Both the position numbers and the translations under genes were made by a program. Below the pieces are notes generated by a model. It was not told where the DNA came from, did no database searches, and was given only the letters and a program-made list of their open reading frames with translations. From NCBI GenBank assembly GCA_965153355.1, contig OZ231126.1:20584001-20648000 (forward strand): a stretch of 64,000 nt of DNA, in the 5' to 3' direction. Origin of the DNA: Flaccisagitta enflata. Its lineage: Eukaryota > Chaetognatha > Sagittoidea > Aphragmophora. Position 1 is the stretch's first letter, and each line of letters opens with the position of its first letter. This document shows, piece by piece, positions 1 to 36,858 of the stretch.

Positions 1-519
1 CTAGGCCCCCAACTCTTACAGCTTTTGTTTTCTGTTTTGTTTGCTTCTGTTTTGTTTTGCAATAGACAAAATAGAAAGCCTGAACCTTTTGTATGTATTG
101 ACACTGTCTTATCATTGGTTTGATCAATGATTTCATACTATTTTTATCTTTATACATGTATTTATATATCTAGCTAATCTTCTAGAGCTAGCTACATGTT
201 AAAATATTTTAGCTTAATCTAGCGATTTTTGGGGCCTAAAATAGCGAATTTCTGTTGGCCAGAGTTAGCACCAGAGGCGTGCAGTTCAATCACTTAATGA
301 GCCTTTTTCAATTTTGATCGATTTTGACGGAGTCCAAGATTTCGATTGTTAGGGTTATTGAGAACTACAGATAAACAGGGGCGGGAAAAACTAACGCACG
401 CTCCAGAGCTAACGTCCGAGCTTGTGAACAATGCGGCAGCTTGTGCTGAATTTCCCTTGCTACGCGGCAGCTTAGCAAAATCAGCACCTCTGACACAAAC
501 ATGCACGCACGCACGCTCA

Positions 520-522
<3 letters not shown>

Positions 523-574
<52 letters not shown>

Positions 575-578
575 ACGC

Positions 579-618
<40 letters not shown>
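523..618. repeat. (CA)n microsatellite
   Basis: CA array interrupted by CACACG units, upstream of the first visible rhomboid exon. Confidence 0.95.
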
Positions 619-621
<3 letters not shown>

Positions 622-645
622 AACGGTTCGATATGCTACCTACAG

Positions 646-8563
<7,918 letters not shown>

Positions 8564-9546
8564 GGGTGCATTGCGCAGTTGCGTAGATTTTAACGCGGGC
8601 ATTGTGCAATTGTGTTAATTGCTTTGCAGTGCCTGACATTCGTTTTGCTCATAAACAATAGGACTTTTAACGATGTTAATGTCTCCGTCTTGCCAACATC
8701 GCTCAATATGATTCAACCAAAGTTAACCATCGCTAGTCAAATTAGCGTCACGACTCACGTAATTGTAATTTATAGAATTTTGCATGCTAATAATCGACTT
8801 GAATACTTATCGCATTTTATTATTGTATGTGTCTTTTTTTATCAATCGCATTTCATCATTTTGTGCGGTTTTTTTTTGTCATCATCCTTTTCGCTATTGG
8901 CTATCATCATGCCTGACTTCATATCCTTTATCCACCCATTGCATCCGGGATCAAAAAGTTATGTGCTTTTTATGTCGCTCTTGATTCTACTCAAAAACAG
9001 ATTAGCTACAGCGAAAGGAATGACAGTATGACATGTGCAACAAAAATAGAAAAATATAGTTAAAAAATTACTTGTCAAAAGATTGCAAAAGTAAGTATCT
9101 AATTAGAGATAAGGCCAAAAGGGGACAGTGTCTATCCATGTCTATATGAAAGATGGACAAAATTACTACGTGTCTAGACGTCTATATGTATAAATAGAGA
9201 AATTTTCATGATTCTCGAAGCCGATACTTAGCTAAGGCGATTTCCTACACTGCGTAGTTATTTCGAAGTTGTATCCAACTGTGTCGGATTTTTTTCTTTT
9301 ATTTTCCTATTTTTTTATTTTCTCTTTTTCTCATTTTTTTATTTCTTTTCCCTTCTTTGCCCTTGGCTATGGCTGGTAATACAATAAAGGACAGCGAGAG
9401 TACGAAGGTATTCTTTATTTTTTTTGTCATTCCATAGCTAAGGGTTGCCTCCAGGTCTTCTTTCGTGGTGGTAAGGGTTAGGGGGAGCAGGCAAGACAGA
9501 AAATACCTTGTTTAAGTTGTTTTGATTAGGTAAACTACCACGTTAG
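8564..9546. other. Intergenic stretch
   Basis: AT-rich 3' flank of the rhomboid gene. An ACAATAAAG at about 9381 could serve as polyadenylation signal. No coding exon seen. Confidence 0.4.
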
Positions 9547-10334
9547 ATGTACAAATTTCTTCAGAAGGACTCGGAACAAGACGAATTTTATTCGGCCTTC
9601 AATCCTGAGCTCTTTGTCGTCCCTTTTGATATCGACGATGACAAAGAGGACGATGGCAAAAATAACGACGAAAACGACGATAAGAGTCGATCTAAGACGA
9701 AAGCGGGCAAACAAACGCAGTTGAGGTTCGACCTCAGCGATGAGATGATGTCGGAATCGCTCTTCGACGCGGACGCAAATGAGTCAGCGGCACCCGCAGC
9801 ATCGCGTTTCTCGGTATGATGCTGGGTTCGGGATGTTGATGAGACCATCAACATCAGACATTATAAGATATTAAATTCCAAAACCTTTTGCGTTTTTATT
9901 TTATCATATTTCATTCATCTTCCATTTTTTTCAAAACCCCTTTTTAGACGCTGATTTGTATATTGCTGTGTCGATGATTTTCTATCAGTATCATTGTTAC
10001 TGAACTTAATCAGATTCGACACATAAATATCTTGGTGTCAATTCAAGTTGCAACAAAGTAATGGTTGTTTATTTAATACCAAAGTTGTATTAAGAGACAA
10101 TAACCAATCTTTTCTGTAGAAGTTTTGAGTCTTATTTTCACCAAAACTCAGTGCAGATGCTGGAAGTATATATATTTTTGACAATCTTTTCTTACGCTAA
10201 AAAAATGGAAGATGATGGAAATTTGAAAAAATAAAAACGCTGAAAATTTTAGAATTCTTTTGTTTACACTCCCTAAAGTCGATAATTTAATCAAACATAC
10301 TTTTGCATATTGACACACCCGAATGCTGGGTGGC

Positions 10335-10372
<38 letters not shown>

Positions 10373-10629
10373 ATTTGTATGTGCGTCATTTCATTGTGCA
10401 GTTTCGCGGTTTATCAACCCTGGACGTGAATTGGTCCTCGATGTTGTTTGGTGCACTCACGGCCGGATTCGTGTTGCTTTTGTCAGCGAAAAGAGCGGCT
10501 CATCGAAACGGAGGAATTCTGCGCGCCGGAGAGGCGCCGTGTTCGGGAAGGGCGCCCGGAACCAAAGTCGCCCTCTTTGGACCGAATGCAGATCCCATTA
10601 AGAAAGTCTTCACGGCTTCGAATTGTTGA
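9547..10629 (+). CDS. Small single-pass membrane protein, unassigned, two exons
   Basis: Exon 9547-9813 opens with ATG and ends TCG before GTATGA; exon 10402-10629 follows TCATTGTGCAG and ends TGA. Both junctions are phase 0, giving 164 residues. The N-terminal half is very acidic (runs of D/E/N around residues 35-60), then Ser/Ala-rich. The second exon holds one membrane segment (SSMLFGALTAGFVLLLSAK) followed by a basic Gly-rich stretch and PNADPIKKVF. I do not recognise the family. An AG lies directly before the ATG, so a further upstream exon is possible. The region between the exons holds no other coding signal. Confidence 0.55.
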
Positions 10630-10715
10630 GATATCTTATTTGATCAAATGAGCTGACTGAAGAAATGATCATTCTGAATTTGAATTGCGCTGATTAGAAT
10701 AAAATCTTCGTTGTA

Positions 10716-11961
10716 CAGTGCGGCGCATAAATAAGTAGCCAGCACTTTCAAAAGCTTTTTGTGTCAGTCCTGGCAATTAAAAACACTAAAAATTTGTGAG
10801 ATTCTTAAAGATCTTCGAAAGTTCTACAAATCTAGCCTAATCCCAGACTTATATCTCGATTTGCTAGGAATTTATACAAGTTCAAAGATGAGAAGTAATT
10901 TAGAAGAATCTAACACTGAACAAACACTGGCAAAACACAAAATGGACTTAGTTTTTCTTTGATAGATCAAAAACAAATCATGATAAAGACTTCAAATCCA
11001 TGAGCATTTCAAAGAGCTTCGAAAACTCTACAAATCTTGTCCAATCAGAGATTTGTAGCTTGATTCGTTTTCAAATGACATCAGTTTAAAGAAAACAATT
11101 CACACTGCCCTCTCATAGCAAGATCAGGTGAAAAGTAACATTACTGTAGGTTTTTTCATAGTTTTGTATAGAATCTGAGCTCTATTTACTGGAACTAATG
11201 AAGATAAAATCTTGTCAAGAGCGCTTTTGGAGATTTTCATAAATATTGGTGGTTTTAAGCCTTCTTTTTCCTGTAGATTCAACTGGGTATTTCAGAAATA
11301 CTTTTTGTCAGCAAATTCGTATTCCTGGGGAAATTTCCATTCATTTGATAGGTCGCAACATATACTTTTACATAGAAATAAGATTTTCAGTTTTTAAGCC
11401 ACCGTTGCAAAATTGTAACGGTGGCTTAAAAATGGGAAATCGCATTTTTGGATAAAATTATATAGTGCGACCTATCAAATGAATGGAAATTTCACCAGGA
11501 ATTCAAATATGCTGTCAAAAAAGATTTTCAAAATACCCAGAAGAATCTACATTGAAAAAAAGGGTATAAACCATCAATTTTTATGAAAATCTCAAAAAGC
11601 GCTCTTGACAAGATTTTATCTTTATTTGTTCCAGTAAATAGAGCTCAGATTCTATACAAAACAATGAAAAAACCTACAGTAATATTACTTTTCTCCGGAT
11701 CTTGCCGTGAGAGGGTAGTGTTCAGTTTTCTGATTGTCAAAAAAGAGCTAATTATTTGTCCCTTTTCCCAACATGGTTTTGATATGCTTCTATTCAAACT
11801 AACGTCACTTCTAAACAAAAAGAGCCACAAATTTGAGATTGGTCTCAAATTAAAAGAAATTAAAAATCCTTTAATATCATCACTAACAAATTTATCCTAT
11901 CATTTCTAGAATAAGCAAAATAGTCTTTACAAAAGTGGCTACTTATTTATGCGCCTCACTG
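10716..11961. mobile_element. Foldback element, 1.25 kb, TA target duplication
   Basis: Starts CAGTGCGGCGCATAAATAAG and ends with the complement CTTATTTATGCGCCTCACTG, TA on both sides (10714-10715, 11962-11963). Inner arms pair around a centre near 11412 (AAGCCACCGTTGCAAAATTG). No transposase reading frame. Confidence 0.75.
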
Positions 11962-12180
11962 TAACACGACAATATTGGTCTTGGTCTCTCCCTAGAATTA
12001 TGAACAATTGATGCGAATGAGAGGAAGAAACAACGAGTGAAGAAGGTAGAATACAAAAGTCCCCTGACCAAACAGATCGGATATCACAAACAGTGTTTTG
12101 GAATATCGGCAATGGATAAAAGAAAGAATGAATAAAGAGAAGAAAAAACCAAACCAAAAGATATGAAAGAATGAAAACAC

Positions 12181-12230
<50 letters not shown>

Positions 12231-12685
12231 ATTATATTTTATGTGCACATACATATTATATATATACACATACACACACGCACACCGTTCGATTTCTAGG
12301 TGGTAGAGTCACATCGAGTGGCAGGCAGAAATTGAAAAGGTTTCTTTTTGGCCTTTAGGGCCAATGCGGCATTATAGTAAAATGCACGGTATCATTTGGT
12401 TGATTGTCGTGAGTGACGGGAAAAACAAGGCCATCCAACGAAGGCTTGACCGACGGACGGACGGACTTTCGGATATACATCTACTCGTATAGAGATACTT
12501 CGGTGCACGTAAACAATAACAACATGCTTGTGGGATGTGCTGTTTTACAGAACGGAGCGCAAGACATGACATGCAAAATCTGGTTGAGAAATGTCCAGAT
12601 AAAAATGCGCGATAAAAACTGGCTGTTAACTCTCCGCATCATTGTTCGCTTGAAAATAATGATTTTTTATTTCTTTTTGTCTTAG

Positions 12686-14769
<2,084 letters not shown>

Positions 14770-15232
14770 GCGCGCATATGCGCACACTGATACAATTCTA
14801 CGGAAAAGAGCCACAACGTTCCATCGATTAATTATTTCAGATAATTGACTAATGGCTTTCCTTGATCATTAGAAATAGAATACCAGATAATCATTTGCTT
14901 TTGATTCTAGGTTAGTAAACAGTTATCAGAGAGAGAGAGAGAGAGAGAGAAACTGAGAGATAGACATCAGAGAAGAGTGACAGAAAGAAATATCGTCAGT
15001 ATATTCCCAGATACTCCCTGTATAATCCCAGAATTATTATCAGTATATTGCCAGTTACACCCTATCAATATTATCAGATACACCCTAAGTATTCCCAGAA
15101 ATATTATAAGTATATTCAAAGATACACCTACTATTCCCTGCGAAATGAGCTGATATACTGTGTAGTGTACACTCGTCATGAATCCTATTATCGGATTTTC
15201 GCTCGTTAAAGCTCGAAATTGATGCGACTTAG

Positions 15233-15430
15233 GTATGGAAATTGTCGCGTAAAATCATCTCGAAAATTCAAGGAATGCTCGAGAGCGTTCAGAGATTGCG
15301 CAGTGGCATCGGCAGCGGCAGCAAAGTAGCGGCAGCGCAGAGCGAAGGTAGGCAGGGTGGGTCAGGTAAGTTGTTCCTCAACTCGAAAAACAGGTTTTTC
15401 GATGATGATGACTCAGTGTCAACCGACTAG
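15233..15430 (+). CDS. Possible terminal coding exon, unassigned
   Basis: After GCGACTTAG an open frame runs VWKLSRKIISKIQGM, then a Gly/Ser/Ala stretch, and ends FFDDDDSVSTD before TAG. Composition looks coding (basic helix, then an acidic Ser tail). No donor in the preceding gene fits its phase, so it could be an alternative last exon of that gene or belong elsewhere. A donor-like GAAG/GTAGGC lies inside at about 15350. Confidence 0.3.
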   Translation, partial: VWKLSRKIISKIQGMLESVQRLRSGIGSGSKVAAAQSEGRQGGSGKLFLNSKNRFFDDDDSVSTD

Positions 15431-15900
15431 ACAGGATGGTATGGAATAAGGTCATGATGAATGCTAGTTAGCTCAGCGTTTGATTATGCATCAATAGAAT
15501 CCAATAGAATCCAATGTTGTTGTCTCACCCGCCATTCAACATCTTGGGTGAGTTTTAATGGTTGCAATCTCACTTTTTTTGTCCCCGGGGTGTCATCGAA
15601 AGAGAATCCAGGGGACTCGTTGCTGCTGCTGAACTGCCATCGTCTGCTGCTTATTCAGCGTCCTTTCCAATTTACGTTTACCCACCGAGTTAAAAAAATG
15701 TATACGAAGTTATATTAATTGAAAATGTGCAATATTTTTTATCGAAAAAAGGCACCCCAAAGTCTTTTTATTTGTCTCAGCCTACAAATCAAAAACCAAA
15801 TCAAATTACTGTCGTTTTTTTGATAAATAAAAAAATCCACTCTTTCTCGAATAATTGAAAAGAGTATTGTTTTTTGAAAAAGGGAGTTTGAACTAGATTC

Positions 15901-15939
<39 letters not shown>

Positions 15940-16175
15940 GTCAGATTTGGTTTCACTGCCGGCATATCATCCAGTTACAAATAAAACAATCCAAGAAGAA
16001 AAAACAAAACAAATGACAACAAACAGAGAATCTCCGACTTAAATTGTAAACGCTTTTCATAATCTGTGAATAATCTGTGAATTGGTTGATATTTTCCAAA
16101 TTCGTCGTTTTCGGTGTCATTCGACGTCGCAACTGAATTTCTTTTGACATTTTGGACCCTGCTGTCGACGTCATC
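15431..16175. other. Intergenic stretch with poly-A run
   Basis: Contains an A run at 15902-15937. No coding exon seen. Confidence 0.4.
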
Positions 16176-18294
<2,119 letters not shown>

Positions 18295-18302
18295 AATTAA
18301 CG

Positions 18303-18610
18303 GTTTTAGATGCGTCCGTCAGGAACGCATCTGTATAAAAGGGTTTGTCCGTCGGTCCGTCCGTCCGTCCGTCGGTCCGTCGGTATGTCCGTCCGTTACG
18401 CAAGTGGAAAAAACGCATTCCTCGGTTGTTTTTGGCCACGATGAGATGCTATACTGAATCAAATGATCGACAAACATGTTTTGAAGGTTTCCTTTACTAC
18501 GCTGGTCGATTCATCTGTCTGTTTGTCCATCTGTCTCTCCATATATGTCACATGTTCAATACACGCAGAGACATAACCCGGACGCATCTTTGCCCGGTCG
18601 GGCTTGTTGT
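18303..18610 (+). repeat. SINE-like copy, AGATGCG type
   Basis: 5' word AGATGCGTCCG (18308-18318) is exactly complementary to CGGACGCATCT (18579-18589) and pairs locally with CGCATCT (18326-18332). End TGCCCGGTCGGGCTTGTT. Starts 9 bp after the gene A stop. Confidence 0.7.
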
Positions 18611-19183
18611 TATCTTTTTAACACGAATACCAAAGAGATAGTGGTGCTTTTAGTTTTTATACGCCGTAGAAATCTAGTGATAGCGCTTAGCAAACAAACC
18701 AATTGTGATATTGTATTGGCTCTTTTGGCACAAAAAAAAGTTTTTTCATATTTTTTAGCATCGTCTGACTTCTTTTTTAACAATGTTTAGACCCTATTAT
18801 GGGGAAAGTTTTAGATTGTATAGATGCGGTTGATTAAGGATCATGTACTGTATTTATCTACCCTCACCAAATCGGCAAACTGAAATGTTTAAACGTTACT
18901 CATGGGTATTTAGAAAGTCCCGCTTTACTGTCAGTATCACTTTTACTTTGCCATTCGCTTCAGAAACATTTTTTTTTCGTTCACTCTCTCAATAGTTCCC
19001 TCTTTTTTCTAGGATCAAATGATACAAACTCAGTTCTTGAATGAAATTTTTGTTGACAAAACCTATCACTGTTACACTATGAAGGATCTAGGTGGGAGAA
19101 ATATGTCTATTTTTGCACAAGACGGAACCTAAAAAGAGGTAAAAAAGTAAACAAAAACAAACGAAGAAACAAATAAAGAAACA

Positions 19184-23510
<4,327 letters not shown>

Positions 23511-24348
23511 GTGAATGTGACCATCAATGATGAAATCAAAAGCGAGATGTGAAAACCACTCGTCACATGAGAGAAGAAAAAGAAAACTAACCATTTCATT
23601 TGTAATTGACGATGATTGTAATCAACATCGACGTCAATTGTTTATACTATACATAAACTGACTCAACTTAGTGTCTGAATTATGAATGAATTCCATAAAG
23701 GTCTCTGTCTTCAAAACAATATGGAATCTCATTGGGAGACATTTATCAAAATAGGCATTTGGAATTTGGCCTAGTTACTTGTACGCAAATTCGTCATCTA
23801 TATCCCCTAAAAACCTCAACATTTCCACCAACGCCATAAGGTTGTTTTAAATATGGCGTCACTTGCATGGACTGGAATCATCACGGACTTTTTACGGTAC
23901 CCTCATCCCTAGATGTAATTTCATAGTCTCGCAATTAACAGCAACATACAGTCATACACCCCCTCAAACTCCATGTGTCATACTGCCCGCGACTTTGTAT
24001 CGTAATGTTACTCTCGTTGGTCATGTCATCTCTTGTCGTCTCATTACCCATATACGCTACGCTACGCTACTGTCCCGCCGGTGTCTTGTATCTCTTTATG
24101 ACGTGCCATTTAACTAAACAAGTTCTTTTCTTAACGCCCGTCGCGTCGCATTTGTTTTTGTCAATCCGTTTTAGTCAGTGATAAAAAGCCTTGTGAAAGT
24201 TTGATAAAATGATGAAAAACTCGCGAAAATAACAAAACAAGACAATAAAGACAAAGACAATAAAGACAAAGACAATAGTGCTCAAATCAAAACGAACATA
24301 AATGAAACTCTGAGGCGACTGCAAGTCAACAAAAAAAAACCCCGAACG

Positions 24349-33004
<8,656 letters not shown>

Positions 33005-33541
33005 AAGTGAATGGAATGTCGCGGTTGTATCAGACATGACATCGCCAGATGGACAATAGCTGGTACAAACAACCGCGGCAAAAATGGTAAAACCAATAGC
33101 AGCAATTATCGGCAGAGAAATAATGCGTCGCCATGAATTATTGACACGTCTACAAGGATAATAAAAACCAATAACAACAACAACAACACGGGGAGGGGGC
33201 AGAAAATTCTTTAGGTCCAAGGCACAATTTTTCGCCGAGCTATTAGTCCAACTTTTAATAACAGCTATCATCGCGCAAATATAGTGTAAAACCACTGGTT
33301 TTCTGCATCTTAGCTTTAATTTCATAGAAACCATGAGTTTCTGCAATTTAAAGACCTACAATCTACATCAAAAGAATGAGAGATTAAACCTTTAGCCCAA
33401 CTGATCCTTCTGATCTTTTTTCATTTTCTTCTATTTTCCCCTCATTCACCTGATTTTTTCTTAAATCAAATCTGTAAGTCCGATATTTAAGTTGTAGTTC
33501 CGAGGCACAATGTGCAAAGTGTGCCCCTGTTTCTGCCACCA

Positions 33542-33542
33542 T

Positions 33543-33611
<69 letters not shown>

Positions 33612-33643
33612 TCAAAAACAACAACGACAACAACAACAACAAC

Positions 33644-33737
<94 letters not shown>
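33542..33737. repeat. (CAA)n microsatellite
   Basis: Nearly pure CAA with a few interruptions. Confidence 0.95.
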
Positions 33738-33738
<1 letters not shown>

Positions 33739-34905
33739 TCTATAAATCATAACCCAGTACCCACACCCCACGTCCCACAGCAAGACTCCCAAGAGCAGCA
33801 GCCGCAGCAGCAAGAAACATCAATTAATTTCAAAGTCCAATGTCCCATGGACACATTTTGTCTACCCCATCACTACGTGCTATGAAACTACATTATGGTG
33901 TTTGTTTCTTTTATCATTTTCCTGTCGTTATGAAATCCTTAGGCTGTTGTCTTTTTCTTATTATGACCCTTTCTCAAACAACAATTAGCAATCATTCTTT
34001 GTAGGCGTTAACTTTTTTCACCCCGTTTCTGTATTCCAAACCCAACATTTACACATTATATTGGCCAATCACATACCATAAATGTGGTCTTTTTTTTGTT
34101 TACCAAATTCAAACTAATCACTTCATGCTTCTTTGTCATTGATTGTACATCCATTTTCTTGTTCCTCTATGTAAATCTGTCCTGTCCTAGTTTTTATCAT
34201 CAGTATAATGTATTCGCATACGAACTTTATTCAATTTTATGATCCACCATCTTGAAACTACTGAGATTCATATTCCGTTTCTCTGCTAAAATCCCGATCA
34301 TATAACTCCGAAGTCTATTCGTGATGCAGTAGCTGGTACTTAAAATGTGTGTCATTGCGTCATTGCATCTTATATTTCATCAAAAGAATGAGTAGCGCTA
34401 ATTGCATGGCACGACGTAGTGCTAGTAGTATAGTAGGGGGCGATATCAGCAAGGGTTAAAAAGCTCGCTCGAAAAAGATTTTAAGCACTTTGACTAAAGT
34501 GAGGACGCTGAATAAAACTGTGGAAATGTAAGATATTTTGTGTATACTAAATGGTATAGGCCTGTCCAACCCTATACTAATGAGGTATGCAGTCAAGCTG
34601 ATAGTTTTGTCAGGTAAGCTTTTTGTTTGTTAATAGTAAAGGATAGTTGTGAGCAATCCGGAGTAAACACCATTGAAAGCTTGCAAGGCTTTCATCCTTT
34701 GTATATTGGAGAATTCTGGCCTCCTTTTATAAGGGCAATGTTGTTTCAACTTTCATAAGTCTTCAGCATTGCTCGTTTTGATGTTTTACAAACTTATTTC
34801 ATAAAAAAAGTGGGAAAAAAGACAACAATTACTCTACGACTTCTTTCTAAAACTCGTCTCCACTGACATTTTCTCTAAGTAAGAGTTAACCTTTCAATGT
34901 ATCAT

Positions 34906-35420
34906 TTGCGTGCTTCGCATAGCAAAAAATTTGATTTTCATCTCTCCCCGCTAACCTAATATGGAGTGAAAAAAATCATGAAGATGACTGTTTTCCTTTT
35001 CTTAAAATTCCTTCATCTTCCGTTTTTGTTTTGGCCTTAAAGTTTACTCAGATTTCCCAGAATTCAGCAAAATCCTGTATAGTCTTGTTACAAAAGGAAC
35101 AATTGTTAGTTTTAGAAAACCATGATTTTTTTGAAAATAAATCAAAATATAAGAGCATAAGTCATGTAGGAGCTTGTGAAAAAGCAGGTTAACAATTCTC
35201 CAAAGAGCAGAAGTTTATAAAAGCTAATTCAGAGAAGATCAGCATACTTTTTTAACCCACTGCAATATACAAATTAGGCTCTCAAAAACAATTTTCTAAA
35301 AAACGGAAGATGAACAATTTTTGATAAAAGAAAAATGGTAAGGGTCCTAAAATTGCCTACTCCTCATTAGGTAAAGAGGATGAAAAGAAATAAGCCACTT
35401 TTGCTATGTGAAGCACCCAA
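34906..35420. mobile_element. Mutator-like MITE copy 1, 515 bp, 9-bp target duplication
   Basis: Starts TTGCGTGCTTCGCATAGCAA and ends with the near complement (TTTTGCTATGTGAAGCACCCAA less its first bases). ATGTATCAT flanks both sides (34897-34905, 35421-35429). No coding capacity. Confidence 0.8.
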
Positions 35421-35745
35421 ATGTATCATTGCGCGTTGAGAAAGAAAGACAGACCGGCTAAAACCAACCATAAAATGGACAGATGGATACACCGACGTGC
35501 AGACAGTTCATCACTTTACCAAGGGTGAATCCGACTGCATGCAGCAGGCTGTGTCATGCAATTTATTACCATGAAAAAATTGATTTGGTAAGACGTAACG
35601 CCAGTGCGTAACCCACTACAGCATAATAAGACAAGGAAAATCGCACCATAAAAATCACCTTTACCTGCATCTTCCTCCGAGTAAGGAAGTAGATCTGGAA
35701 GGAAAAGTTTAATATCTTCTAAACTTAATGAGTGACATATATGAA

Positions 35746-35940
35746 AACAAGGCCGGATACACGGCTACCCCAGTCGCGTGTGGGTGGGCAGGGGCCGTAA
35801 TTGAGGTAACCAGATCATTTGGGCAGGAGCAGTGAAGCCAAAAATGCCAAAAAAACCAAAAAAGTAAAGTGTGACGGACGGACAGACCGACGGACGGACC
35901 GACAAAGCCGGGTGTAGAGTCGCGTAGCACGCGACTAAAA
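35746..35940 (-). repeat. SINE-like copy, AGTCGCG type
   Basis: Hairpin AGTCGCG-TAGCA-CGCGACT at 35918-35936; distal AGTCGCGTG at 35772-35780, nine complementary bases. Confidence 0.7.
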
Positions 35941-36232
35941 ATTGCTTATGCTTGGTTTTTGTCAATTTTCTAAAAATTTTTGTAGGGTTTTCTAACACTG
36001 GTATTTGACATTCTAAAAAGGAAAAATAATTTTCAGAGTAACTTCATTTTGAAGCAATGATAGCCTTAAGAGGCCCACGATATCATTTGATTCATTTCAT
36101 TGTCACACTTTATCGTGAGTCGGTGAGTGTATTTTAAAGTGAGTGTATTTTTCAACCATTTTTGTTTCATCATTTACGGAATGCCGGATCATTTTTCATT
36201 TCGAATCAATTCAGAAGTCACAAGTCATATCA

Positions 36233-36624
36233 ATGAGTGTGTCCGCAGGCGATATATTGGATGATGAGTCTGCCCGAGTCGGTCGATTTCCCATTGATCG
36301 TAAACGTGACTCCGCTTTTGGACAAGCTTTTGTGGTTGACGTCAGCAGTGCGCTCAACCAAAACTTTCAAACCATAGCCAAGCGCGGGTGTATCGGTAAA
36401 TCCACTGATAGGTTTTAAACGAATGGAGACAATTGGTTGATTACAGAGACTACTAACAATCAATATTGATAAATGCCCAACGCCCAAACGCCCAAACCTT
36501 GCTTCCAATTTCAGTCAGCAGTCTTTCTATCTACTGACTATTGATCGGAAAACTTAGATTTTTGCTCATGCAATTATGATTGGTTCACAGTGAGAGAACA
36601 TACCAATAAGGGCGGCTAATCGCC

Positions 36625-36721
<97 letters not shown>

Positions 36722-36772
36722 GAGAGAGAGAGAGACACACAGAGAGACAGACAGACAGACAGAGACAGAGAC

Positions 36773-36858
<86 letters not shown>

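Larger units (their letters stand above)
33005..36232. other. Intergenic stretch
   Basis: Contains a CAA array, one Mutator-like MITE and one SINE-like copy (listed separately). No supported exon. Confidence 0.5.

Noticed and set aside
10716-11961. Small open frames within the foldback elements (also 37316-39675)
   Set aside because: Short, without transposase motifs, and mirrored in both arms.
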